Assembly: GCA_041749075.1 (NCBI GenBank)
Contig: JBGTBY010000030.1
Coordinates: 1-64,000 of the forward strand
Reading direction: 5' to 3'
From: CAMTWZ01 sp041749075
Lineage (GTDB): Bacteria; Bacteroidota; Rhodothermia; Balneolales; HLUCCA01
DNA: 64,000 nt
A program made the position numbers and the translations under genes. Positions 54,770-62,905 of this stretch are shown here, piece by piece. The notes under the pieces were generated by a model. That model was not told the origin of the DNA, searched no databases, and saw only the letters and a program-made list of their open reading frames with translations. Numbering within the stretch: the first letter of the stretch is position 1; each line of letters opens with the position of its first letter.

Positions 54770-56452
54770 TTAGCGAGATACTCTAAGAACTTGCCCCGGA
54801 CGCACCACATCACCACGCAGATTGTTCATCTGTTTGAGCTGATTGACCGACATGCTGTGCTTGCGTGCGATTTCCCACAACGAATCACCCGATCTCACGC
54901 GATACGTTCCGGATGAGGCAACTGCGGTCGTGCGTGTCGACGTTGCCGCTGTTCTGGCGCGGGATGGAGAATCGGCCAAAATCGCCACATTGCTGCCGCT
55001 TTGTACAGGTATGACAATTTGTTGACCCGGATGGATCATCGCTTTCAGCGTTTCATTGGCTGCGAACAGGTCACGGACTGTGATTCCGTAGCGATTTGCG
55101 ATCATACCAAGGGATTCGCCACTTTTCACTGTGTGAATCGCCATGTCTTGAATGGCGGTTGCAGCGATGGCTTCCAAATCTTGCATGAACGCGTCTTTGC
55201 GTCCCGTTGGGATTTTCAATTGATAGGGTTTGGATCCGGGAGGTGTGGCCCAACGAAGCAATTCCGGATTCATGTCGCGCAATTCTTGTGTGGTCATGCC
55301 GGCCAATTTCGCCAACGCGCTCAGCTCCATCGACCCTCTGATCTCAACGACATCAAACGTCTGCTCTTCTTTCATCGGAACTCGAACGAACCCATAATCT
55401 TCCGGATTCATGGCGATGGTGGTCGCTGCGATGAACGCCGGGACATATCCGCGCGTCTCGCGTGGCAAATAGGGATAGATGGCCCAATAATCGCGCTGAC
55501 CATTCGCCAAAGCGATGGAACTGCGAATGCGTCGCGGACTCACATTGTAATTCGCCAAGGCCAGATGCCAGTCGTTCCAAATCACATTCAGATCTTTCAG
55601 ATGACGAGCCGCGGCACGGGTGGATTTCAGCGGATCACGACGCTCATCAATCCACCAATTCACTTCCAAACCATAGCTGTTACCGGTGGCTTTGATGAAC
55701 TGCCATAATCCTACGGCACTGGCGCTGGATCGGGCGACCGGGACCAATCCGGATTCGATCATCGACAAGTGAATGAGTTCTTCCGGCACGCCTTCTTCTT
55801 GGAAGATTCGGCGCATCATTGGGAAATAAATGGATGAGCGCTCGAGCCAGCGTTCCATGATTTCAGGGCGACGTTGCGTAAGGTAAACCATCTGATTCTG
55901 CACTTGCGTGTTGAAAATCAGCGGTACGGTTGTGGTCAGCGCTTCTTCACGACGTGGAATAATCAGCTTCGTATCATCGATCAAATTGTCTTCAATCGCA
56001 AACATGTCTTCCAGAATAGCGAAAATCTCGCCTTCTGAATCGCGCAAAGGCTCTGTGATGCCATAAAAGGATTGATATTCGATCAGAATCGTGCGATACA
56101 GTTCGGTGTAGCGGCGGTTGGTCTGCGCTTCCGGGTACTCATCGATGATGCTTTGCAAGGCGGTCAGCGATTGCAACAAATAATGTTCGGCGGACAGGAT
56201 GTCGAACGCCAATTGTGCCTGCAATTGAGCCACATGCAGCGTGTAAACGTCGGCGATGCGCTTGACCAACTCGCGCTCGGTGTCTTCAGATGCGTTGGCG
56301 GTTTGTCCTAAGGCCCAGACCGCATCCACCTTCACTGGCGGATCGAACGGTAGTTGGGGATCGGGCACCGGTTGGTACATCACCCGCCCCTCTTGGGCAA
56401 AAACTGACGTGGTGAATAACAAGAGCGCGAGAAGACAGAGGATCCGATACAT
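54770..56452 (-). CDS. MltD-like lytic transglycosylase with two LysM domains
   Basis: About 560 residues with a signal peptide (MYRILCLLALLLFTTSVFAQ) and an N-terminal helical region. The SLT domain has the catalytic Glu in SMIESGLVPVARSSASAVG and ALANYNVSPRRI. Two LysM repeats lie at the end (HTVKSGESLGMIANRYG and YRVRSGDSLWEIARKH). It cleaves glycan strands to 1,6-anhydro ends and binds peptidoglycan through LysM. An ATG 24 bases upstream (56476) is an alternative start. SPOR repeats of the usher bind glycan stripped of peptides, but any link is speculative. Confidence 0.94.
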   Translation of the reverse strand: MYRILCLLALLLFTTSVFAQEGRVMYQPVPDPQLPFDPPVKVDAVWALGQTANASEDTERELVKRIADVYTLHVAQLQAQLAFDILSAEHYLLQSLTALQSIIDEYPEAQTNRRYTELYRTILIEYQSFYGITEPLRDSEGEIFAILEDMFAIEDNLIDDTKLIIPRREEALTTTVPLIFNTQVQNQMVYLTQRRPEIMERWLERSSIYFPMMRRIFQEEGVPEELIHLSMIESGLVPVARSSASAVGLWQFIKATGNSYGLEVNWWIDERRDPLKSTRAAARHLKDLNVIWNDWHLALANYNVSPRRIRSSIALANGQRDYWAIYPYLPRETRGYVPAFIAATTIAMNPEDYGFVRVPMKEEQTFDVVEIRGSMELSALAKLAGMTTQELRDMNPELLRWATPPGSKPYQLKIPTGRKDAFMQDLEAIAATAIQDMAIHTVKSGESLGMIANRYGITVRDLFAANETLKAMIHPGQQIVIPVQSGSNVAILADSPSRARTAATSTRTTAVASSGTYRVRSGDSLWEIARKHSMSVNQLKQMNNLRGDVVRPGQVLRVSR

Positions 56453-56499
56453 AGGCCAAAAGAAGAGATTATTCATACGGAAACGACAAGATAGCCAAT

Positions 56500-58176
56500 T
56501 TATGATGATGCCTTTTCACGCCATTGCTGCGCGATGGGCAATCGGCGACCAATACCAAAGGCCTTGGCCGAGATCCGTAACCCTGGCGGAGCTTGTCTCC
56601 GCTTGTATTCCGCACCATCCACAAGTTTTAGAACTCGAAGCACGGTAGACTGTTCCATTCCTTGTGAACATATCTCATCAACGGAGGCTTGGTTTTCGAT
56701 GTACAAACGTAAAATCTTGTCCAGCACATCATATTCCGGCAGCGAATCGGAATCTTTCTGATCCGGGCGCAGCTCCGCGCTTGGCGCTTTGGTCAGGATC
56801 GCATTCGGAATCACTTCTCGCTTGTAATACACGTCGTTCAACCAATGGCAGAGGGCATAGACTTCGGTCTTATACACATCAGATATCACACTGAGTCCGC
56901 CTGCCATGTCTCCATATAAGGTGCAATAGCCGACCGCCATTTCCGATTTGTTGCCTGTATTGAGCACCAGGTGACCAAATTTGTTCGATATGGCCATCAA
57001 CAGTTGACCCCGGATGCGGCTTTGCAGGTTTTCTTCCGCCACTGTAAAGGATGTTCCATTAAATAGTGGATCCAACGTAGTCAGTGCCATTTTGTACATG
57101 TTTGCAATGGCGATGGTCTCGATGCGGATTCCCAGGTTTTGAGCCAGTTGGATGGAATCATCCACGCTACCCATGGACGAATATTCCGAGGGCATTGTCA
57201 CCCCCATTACGGCATCGGCACCCAAGGCTTCTTTGGCTAGAACGGCGACCAACGCCGAGTCTATGCCTCCGCTGAGTCCGAGCAAGGCTTTGGCCGGCAT
57301 GCCGGATTTGGCCACATAATCACGGATTCCCAGCACTAAGGCGCGGAACATGCGTTCTTCGAAGGTGAACTCGCGCGGACGTAGCTGCGACAATCCGAGA
57401 ACCGAGCCATCCCTTTTTAAATCCACATCACAATAGGCGGCATCAAAGAGTCCGGCTGATGCAACCAACACGCCATCACGGTCCAGCGCCAACGAATCGC
57501 CATCGAACACCACTTCCGTGTTGGCTCCGGCCTGATTCACATAAAGGATGGGAACCTTCAATTTCGCCACATGATTTCGCAACATGCCGATGCGGATATC
57601 CGCTTTTCGTTTGCTGAAGGGGGATGCGGACACATTCACAATTACCTTCGCACCACGTTTGACCAGTTCTTCCGCCGGATTCACCAAATAGCGATGATAG
57701 ACGATCTCGTTTTCGCTGTTCCAGATGTCTTCACATATGGTGATGCCGAATGCGATCCCATCGATGTCCACCACATCAAAATGTGTGTTCGGCTCGAAAT
57801 ACCGGCATTCATCGAAAATATCGTAGGTGGGAAGCAATGTCTTATGCACCACGGATTGCACCTGTCCGTGGCGGGCCACGATCACCGAATTGTGAATCGG
57901 ACGGCTGCAGGTCACGGGCGCCTCGGTGACGGTTCCGAACATGAGCGTCGTTGTGCCTGTGATGGACGTGAGTTCGGCATTGGCCCGCAGGATGCGGTCG
58001 AGGAAGGAGCGGCGTTCGAGCAAGTCCATCGGCGGATAGCCGCAGGTCGCGAGTTCGGTGACGATCAACAGGTCGATGTTGTGGGCGGATGCGTCCTCAT
58101 ATGCCGCCCGGATCGCCGCCACGTTCGCATCGATGGCGCCTACCGTCGGATTCAGCTGATGGAGGCGTATGTTCAT
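56500..58176 (-). CDS. nadE: Glutamine-dependent NAD+ synthetase
   Basis: A 558-residue two-domain enzyme for the last step of NAD synthesis. The N-terminal nitrilase-like glutaminase has Glu41 (TELATCGYPPMDL), Lys112 (HKTLLPTYDI) and Cys148 (ITICEDIWNSE). The C-terminal synthetase has the PP-loop SGGIDS (302-307) and LVLNTGNKSEMAVGYCTLYG. ATG at 58176 overlaps the end of the amidohydrolase gene by 4 bases; the longer open frame lies within that gene and has unrelated composition. Confidence 0.96.
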   Translation of the reverse strand: MNIRLHQLNPTVGAIDANVAAIRAAYEDASAHNIDLLIVTELATCGYPPMDLLERRSFLDRILRANAELTSITGTTTLMFGTVTEAPVTCSRPIHNSVIVARHGQVQSVVHKTLLPTYDIFDECRYFEPNTHFDVVDIDGIAFGITICEDIWNSENEIVYHRYLVNPAEELVKRGAKVIVNVSASPFSKRKADIRIGMLRNHVAKLKVPILYVNQAGANTEVVFDGDSLALDRDGVLVASAGLFDAAYCDVDLKRDGSVLGLSQLRPREFTFEERMFRALVLGIRDYVAKSGMPAKALLGLSGGIDSALVAVLAKEALGADAVMGVTMPSEYSSMGSVDDSIQLAQNLGIRIETIAIANMYKMALTTLDPLFNGTSFTVAEENLQSRIRGQLLMAISNKFGHLVLNTGNKSEMAVGYCTLYGDMAGGLSVISDVYKTEVYALCHWLNDVYYKREVIPNAILTKAPSAELRPDQKDSDSLPEYDVLDKILRLYIENQASVDEICSQGMEQSTVLRVLKLVDGAEYKRRQAPPGLRISAKAFGIGRRLPIAQQWREKASS

Positions 58177-59828
58177 TGTTCGGTCCGCTGATACATCTGT
58201 TTCCCTCCGACCCACGTTTGCATCACCTGGATCTGATGGATCTCTTGCGCCGGAACCTCGAAATAATCGCGGTCGATGAGGATGAAATCGGCATACTTCC
58301 CGACCTCCAAGCTTCCTGTCACGTCTTCCATATGTCCGGAATAAGCCGCATCCAAGGTGAATGATTTGAGAGCTTCGGCGCGGCTCATCAGGTGTTCGGG
58401 GTACCATCCGCCTGGCGGATTCCCATCGAAATCCATCCGCGTCACCGCAGAATAAAGTCCGAAAAACGGATTCACCGCTTCCACGGGAAAATCAGAACCC
58501 GACGCGATGATGGTTCCCTGATCCATAAAGGTCCGCCACGCATAAGCGCCACGGATGCGATGGATGCCGACCCGCGCTTCGGCCATATTCATGTCACTTG
58601 TGGCATGAGTCGGCTGCATGGATGCGATCAGATCGAGGGATTTGAATCGGGGGATGTCGGTCAAGGCCACGACTTGGGCATGCTCGATGCGGTGACGCAA
58701 TCCGGCCTTTCCACCTTGTGATGATAATGAGTCGAACGCATCCAACGCGGCACGATTCGCCATATCGCCGATGGCGTGGATGTTGATCTGAAATCCGTTG
58801 CCACTCACTTTCTCGAACATTGGAATGAGTTGTTGGGTGGTGTAGAACAGGAGTCCTTTGTTGCCTTTGTCGTCCGAATAGTCCTCAATCAACGCGGCGC
58901 CACGGCTTCCGAGGGCGCCATCGGCATAGAGTTTCACGGAGCGCATGGTGAGCCTATGTTCGGCGTAACCGATCACGGGTCCATTGGCGGCTAACGTATC
59001 AAATGTGCTTCCGGCGGCGGAAATCATGGCGTAGATGCGGGTGGAGAGGTAGCCGTTATCCGCGAAATCCTTATATAAGGCCCAATCAGCGACACCGATG
59101 CCGGCATCGTGCACGCCGGTGAGTCCGTGTGAGGCGATCGAAGCAAGAGCTCGGCCGAGGGCTTCGCGGCGGGCGGCGGTTGAGGGGGCGGGGATGACGC
59201 GTTCGACCAAGGTCGATGCCCGGTCGATGAGCACGCCGCTCGCCGCGCCGGATGCGTCGCGCAGGATGACGCCTCCATCTGGATTCTGGGTGTCGTTGGT
59301 GACGGATGCCAATTCTAAGGCACGAGAGTTCACCCACGTGGCGTGGCCATCGACGCGTTCGAGGGCGATAGGACGCTCGGGGAGGATGGCGTCAAGGTCC
59401 GCAGCCGTCGGAAAGGCGTTCTCTGGCCACAGCGTCTGGTTCCATCCCCTTCCCACAATCCATTCTTGATTCGGATTCGCATTGGCAAAGGCTTTGATGC
59501 GAGCCAAGGCTTCTTGTTTAGTGGATGCACCCATCAGATCGACCGACATCAGCGCGCTTCCGAGTCCCATAATATGCGCATGGGCGTCGATCAGGCCGGG
59601 AAGCAAGGTGAGTCCGCGTCCGTCGCGTTTCGGGAAATCATATTGATCGAGCAGGGAATCGTCACCTTTGGCCAGGATCTTCCCGTTCTGGATCACCAGC
59701 ACCGAAAACCGCTCCACCTGATTCCCGTTCAGGTCATATCCATTGACGTTGTGAATCAGGAGATTGTCATTTTTCGGCGACGAACAGGCGCAAAGAAAAC
59801 CGATGAACAAGACAAGGAAATGACGCAT
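58173..59828 (-). CDS. YtcJ-like amidohydrolase lipoprotein
   Basis: A 551-residue metal-dependent hydrolase of the amidohydrolase superfamily, YtcJ/amidohydrolase-3 type. It has the HxH metal motif in GLIDAHAHIMGLG, NIHAIGDMANRAALDA, LRHRIEHAQVV and IIASGSDFPVEAVNP. The signal sequence ends in a lipobox (LCACSS), so it is a lipoprotein. The substrate is unknown. ATG at 59828 gives the clean signal; upstream residues in the open frame do not. It is divergent from the GNAT gene with 56 bases between them. Confidence 0.88.
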   Translation of the reverse strand: MRHFLVLFIGFLCACSSPKNDNLLIHNVNGYDLNGNQVERFSVLVIQNGKILAKGDDSLLDQYDFPKRDGRGLTLLPGLIDAHAHIMGLGSALMSVDLMGASTKQEALARIKAFANANPNQEWIVGRGWNQTLWPENAFPTAADLDAILPERPIALERVDGHATWVNSRALELASVTNDTQNPDGGVILRDASGAASGVLIDRASTLVERVIPAPSTAARREALGRALASIASHGLTGVHDAGIGVADWALYKDFADNGYLSTRIYAMISAAGSTFDTLAANGPVIGYAEHRLTMRSVKLYADGALGSRGAALIEDYSDDKGNKGLLFYTTQQLIPMFEKVSGNGFQINIHAIGDMANRAALDAFDSLSSQGGKAGLRHRIEHAQVVALTDIPRFKSLDLIASMQPTHATSDMNMAEARVGIHRIRGAYAWRTFMDQGTIIASGSDFPVEAVNPFFGLYSAVTRMDFDGNPPGGWYPEHLMSRAEALKSFTLDAAYSGHMEDVTGSLEVGKYADFILIDRDYFEVPAQEIHQIQVMQTWVGGKQMYQRTEQ

Positions 59829-59884
59829 ATTTTGCTTTGGTTTGTGTAGCTTGAAGGCGCAAAATAGCACAATTTACCCGCATT

Positions 59885-60328
59885 ATGGATGACCTGAGCA
59901 TTGCCGAACTGGCCTTGGAACAAGCCGATGAGATCCTGGATCTGAACCAACGGATCTTCGGAGAAACGCGATTGGTGCAGCATGTGGATCATCCCGGATT
60001 GCTCGTCATCGGAGCCTATATGAAGGGAGAGCTGGTCGGTTTCAAGGTAGGTTATCCGAAAGATCGCACTGTGTTCTACTCCGCAAAAGGTGCGGTGGAC
60101 CCGGCCTGGCGTCGCAAAGGAGTGGCCAGGAAATTATTGCATTTCATGATGAGTCGGGTCTACCTGTCGGGTTTCGACACCCTTCAGTACCACACCTTCC
60201 CGAACCGCGATCCGGGTATGCTGGTGATGGGCTTGCAAGAAGGCTTCAAGGTGATCGACGCGCGATACAATGCCGAGTTCAAAGACTGGCAGGTGGAGAT
60301 GGAAATACGCTTGACGATGGACGTGTGA
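59885..60328 (+). CDS. GNAT family N-acetyltransferase
   Basis: A 147-residue acetyltransferase. The acetyl-CoA binding segment is GAVDPAWRRKGVARKLLHF (the RxxGxA pattern), following a strand with FKVGYPKDRTVFYSAK. The acceptor is unknown. The gene stands alone, facing away from the amidohydrolase. Confidence 0.85.
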   Translation: MDDLSIAELALEQADEILDLNQRIFGETRLVQHVDHPGLLVIGAYMKGELVGFKVGYPKDRTVFYSAKGAVDPAWRRKGVARKLLHFMMSRVYLSGFDTLQYHTFPNRDPGMLVMGLQEGFKVIDARYNAEFKDWQVEMEIRLTMDV

Positions 60329-60466
60329 CGTGGGACGATGGATGACAGTAGGAAGTAGACAGGTTGAAGTAGGAAGTAGGAAGATCTTGGCTTATTGGTA
60401 TATATTTCAGTGCAAGAACCTTCATCATTTCATCGCTTCATCATTTCATCTCTTCATCATCCCCAA
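60329..60466. repeat. Degenerate microrepeats upstream of an unknown lipoprotein gene
   Basis: Near-copies of GACGTGGGACGATGG are followed by AGTAGGAAGTAG units (60350-60385) and then TCATCATTTCATC/TCTTCATC units (60422-60460). No gene is seen. The AGTAGGAAG unit also occurs, inverted, between pyrC and xseA. Confidence 0.5.
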
Positions 60467-61168
60467 GTGAAGTTCCACTTCCTCCTAATGCTGCTTCTTT
60501 CCGGCTGCGCGGTTCACAACCCGATGAGCGAGCTTGTCATGTTCCAGAAAAAGGTGAAAAGTGACGGTTCGGTAAGCATTTCTGATCTAAGCAATCGAAT
60601 TCTATCGTTCAGCATGGACAAACATCCCAAAGCGGGAGTCACGCGATATCTGAATAAAAGAAGCGGATTCCCGGACGAACATATGGTGTACGGTCGAGGG
60701 TCGTTGACTACACATTCGGTCTCTATTCAATCCAAAGAGCGTGACCGAGCTGTTTCCTTCGTTTTTGGTGTTCCTATGGGCGTCGATGGGACGGCTCAAA
60801 TTCTCCCGAAAACCTTTGTAACCGGGTCTGTTTCTACAAACTTTCGTTTACACGCCAACGGTCAACTCATCTTGCAACGACAACTGGCTGATGGAAATCC
60901 AGTTGGATGGTCTCTGGGTTTGATGCTCATCCGAAACAATGTGGGTTATGACACGGAGGCTCGAGATGGTGATGTTTGCTGTACTTTTGGACCAACTGAT
61001 CACATATCAACTATTTCGCTCGGCCCTCGAACTGCATTTTTGATCAACATAGCACATCGGTATAAAAAACCCGGGCATGAATTCCTCTATGCAAACGCGG
61101 CATATCTCTACGACACCACGCTAAAGGTTTGGTATCCGAAAGTGGGGTTTTCGATCGGGTTTTATTGA
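60467..61168 (+). CDS. Unknown lipoprotein, possible small outer-membrane beta-barrel
   Basis: A 233-residue protein from a GTG start that gives a lipoprotein signal (FHFLLMLLLSGC). I do not recognise the family. The mature part shows several alternating, amphipathic strands (VSFVFGVPMGV, FVTGSVSTNFRLHANGQLIL, VGWSLGLMLI, STISLGPRTAFLINIAHRY) and ends in KVGFSIGFY, a terminal aromatic as in many outer-membrane barrels. The open frame runs further upstream through repeat DNA, which is unlikely to be coding. It has a lower G+C content than the core genes. Confidence 0.65.
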   Translation: MKFHFLLMLLLSGCAVHNPMSELVMFQKKVKSDGSVSISDLSNRILSFSMDKHPKAGVTRYLNKRSGFPDEHMVYGRGSLTTHSVSIQSKERDRAVSFVFGVPMGVDGTAQILPKTFVTGSVSTNFRLHANGQLILQRQLADGNPVGWSLGLMLIRNNVGYDTEARDGDVCCTFGPTDHISTISLGPRTAFLINIAHRYKKPGHEFLYANAAYLYDTTLKVWYPKVGFSIGFY

Positions 61169-61199
61169 GGTCTGAATTCTTAACGCTACAGACAAGAGC

Positions 61200-61748
61200 T
61201 TACTCCCGATGCAATAAACAGTAAATAAGCCGATTCTGCCGTTCGTTGTCGCAAAATACCTTCACCTCATGTGTGGCTTCGAAGTTCATAATTCGAATGC
61301 ATGAATTAGGATTTAACGAATGTCGGCCTGTCAAATCACGCCATAACAGCAAACCAAGTTCACTTTCTAGATCGATTTCCGCATCCCTTAACATTTGTCG
61401 ACCATCATAAGTAGCAGCGTATAACATCGCAGTCAAGCCCTCTGAACTAACAAATAGAAGTGTGTCGATGACTCCAGCCAAGTGAGTGTTTTTGATCGGA
61501 CGAATACTGTCCGGTTTCAAATTGAATGATTTCGCCTCCACCAAATCGATCAACTGATACACCCACTCGTCATCCGAGATGAGAGTGTCGGAATTGGAAT
61601 GTGTAACTGCTACTTCTTCTTGACCTACCACAGAACTATCAGGTGTAGCAATTGACGTTGATTCACTTTGAGATTCCCCCGAACTACAGCCAACTAGTAG
61701 TACTGTTGCGAGGCTTAGTATAAATGAGGTAATGAACTTCGTATTCAT
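61200..61748 (-). CDS. Unknown lipoprotein
   Basis: A 182-residue protein with signal peptide MNTKFITSFILSLATVLLV and a lipobox (LVGCSS). A Ser/Thr-rich linker (about 25-60) precedes a domain of about 120 residues with DDEWVYQLIDLVEAKSF and a C-terminal part with two cysteines (NSCIRIMNFE and KVFCDNERQ). No family was recognised. ATG at 61748 is preferred to an upstream ATG six codons earlier. It is convergent with the previous unknown lipoprotein and divergent from ORF6N. Confidence 0.65.
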   Translation of the reverse strand: MNTKFITSFILSLATVLLVGCSSGESQSESTSIATPDSSVVGQEEVAVTHSNSDTLISDDEWVYQLIDLVEAKSFNLKPDSIRPIKNTHLAGVIDTLLFVSSEGLTAMLYAATYDGRQMLRDAEIDLESELGLLLWRDLTGRHSLNPNSCIRIMNFEATHEVKVFCDNERQNRLIYCLLHRE

Positions 61749-61783
61749 GTGTGATTCTACTGGCATTTAGGCGTTGAGTCAAA

Positions 61784-61810
61784 CTTGAGGACGCAATTTG
61801 CGACCTCAAG
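61784..61810. promoter_or_regulatory. 27-bp near-perfect palindrome, intergenic copy
   Basis: Left arm CTTGAGGACGCAA, centre T, right arm TTGCGACCTCAAG: 12 of 13 arm positions pair. With three preceding bases (61781-61783) it is identical over 30 bases to 62145-62174 inside the ORF6N gene. It lies between two divergent genes, 35 bases before the unknown lipoprotein ATG. A partial third copy (TCGCAAATTG then CTCAA) is at 61897-61914. Confidence 0.6.
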
Positions 61811-61965
61811 ATAGTTGACCTAACTATACTCACTCAATACAGCATATAAAATGCACAGATTCCGGAACGAATTGTTTAGGGTGATTTTGGTAGTTTTCGC
61901 AAATTGAGACTCAAATTTCTATAAATCAAGGAAATCACACCTTTAGCCCCTAATAAAGATTCTCC

Positions 61966-62460
61966 GTGCAGCTACAGACCATTCAGAATAAGATCTATGA
62001 AATCCGCGGACAAAACGTGATGCTGGATTCTGACCTTGCAGATCTATATGGTGTTGAGACAAAGCGTCTCAAGGAAGCAGTAAGAAGAAACTTGCAACGT
62101 TTCCCAAAAGACTTCATGTTTAAACTAACCAATGAGGAGTTTGAAAACTTGAGGACGCAATTTGCGACCTCAAGTTGGGGCGGTGCTCGCTACTTGCCAT
62201 TTGCGTTCACCGAACAGGGAGTAGCTATGTTGTCCAGTGTACTTAGTAGCTCAAAGGCCATTGAAGTCAACATTCAGATTGTTAGGGCATTCGTGTTTTT
62301 GAGACAATATGCGTTGTCACATGCAGAATTGACCGATAAGCTTAACAAGCTTGAGAGTCGTTTTGACCAAAAATTCAATGATGTTTATGAAGCCATTAAC
62401 TACCTATTGCAAAAAGAAGAACCAAATGAGTCGGCAAATAATAAAAAGATTGGGTTTTAA
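61966..62460 (+). CDS. ORF6N domain protein
   Basis: A 164-residue protein starting with GTG. The ORF6N DNA-binding domain (about 5-95) has KIYEIRGQNVMLDSDLADLYG, LKEAVRRNLQRFPKDFMFKL, and RYLPFAFTEQGVAMLSSVL; a coiled-coil tail follows (about 115-155). Such proteins occur in phages and mobile regions, and many are stand-alone in Bacteroidota chromosomes. The gene is more AT-rich than the core genes. A 27-bp palindrome lies within codons 61-70 and again upstream. Confidence 0.88.
   Translation: MQLQTIQNKIYEIRGQNVMLDSDLADLYGVETKRLKEAVRRNLQRFPKDFMFKLTNEEFENLRTQFATSSWGGARYLPFAFTEQGVAMLSSVLSSSKAIEVNIQIVRAFVFLRQYALSHAELTDKLNKLESRFDQKFNDVYEAINYLLQKEEPNESANNKKIGF
62148..62174. promoter_or_regulatory. 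27-bp near-perfect palindrome, copy inside ORF6N gene
   Basis: Identical to 61784-61810 in sequence and orientation. Here it encodes the conserved protein stretch NLRTQFATSS, so codon constraint explains part of its sequence. The intergenic copy has no such constraint. Confidence 0.6.
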
Positions 62461-62483
62461 CCCCCAATTCCCCCACCCTTATC

Positions 62484-62503
62484 CCTGCCTACCGGCAGGC
62501 AGG
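62484..62503. repeat. 20-bp imperfect palindrome between convergent genes
   Basis: CCTGCCT and AGGCAGG form 7-bp arms around ACCGGC. Elements of this kind (CCTGCCTnCCGGnAGGCAGG) recur in many Bacteroidota assemblies as short interspersed palindromes. There is no T-run on either side. Confidence 0.5.
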
Positions 62504-62539
62504 CTCCCTGTTAAAATCTTCTCTTCCCGAGGTGGGTCT

Positions 62540-62905
62540 TCACACCCACCCGATCTCCAAGATCATCTGCCCACCCTCCGGTAATTCAGGATCGGAGCCC
62601 ATTCTCAGCTCCCCTCCCACTCGCGTCACATGATAGTACAGCTCGATCGCATGCCACGGAAGTTGGATGAACTCCTTCACGTCGGCCAGCTCGCCGACCT
62701 CGATCTCCAGCCCCGTCTCTTCACGAAACTCGCGCTTCAGCGCATCTTCCAGGCGTTCTCCTAATTCCACGCCACCTCCTGGCGGACACCAAAACGGCTC
62801 GGATGTGGTGCCGGGATCGATCCGCACCATCAGCGTTTTTCCATCCTCCACTAACAGGCCAAGCACCCGAACCCTCACGCGACCCGTGAAGGGATTCGTG
62901 CTCAT
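62540..62905 (-). CDS. NUDIX hydrolase
   Basis: A 121-residue nucleoside diphosphate-X hydrolase. The NUDIX box is complete (GGGVELGERLEDAL, then KREFREETGLEIEVGE), with the REUXEE metal site in REFREETGL. VRVLGLLVEDGKTLMV and FWCPPGGG precede it. Substrate specificity cannot be inferred. ATG at 62905 overlaps the pyrG stop by 4 bases, so the two are coupled. Confidence 0.92.
   Translation of the reverse strand: MSTNPFTGRVRVRVLGLLVEDGKTLMVRIDPGTTSEPFWCPPGGGVELGERLEDALKREFREETGLEIEVGELADVKEFIQLPWHAIELYYHVTRVGGELRMGSDPELPEGGQMILEIGWV

Noticed and set aside
62484..62503. Bidirectional terminator between the ORF6N and NUDIX genes
   Set aside because: The palindrome has no T-run on either side; it fits an interspersed palindromic repeat better.
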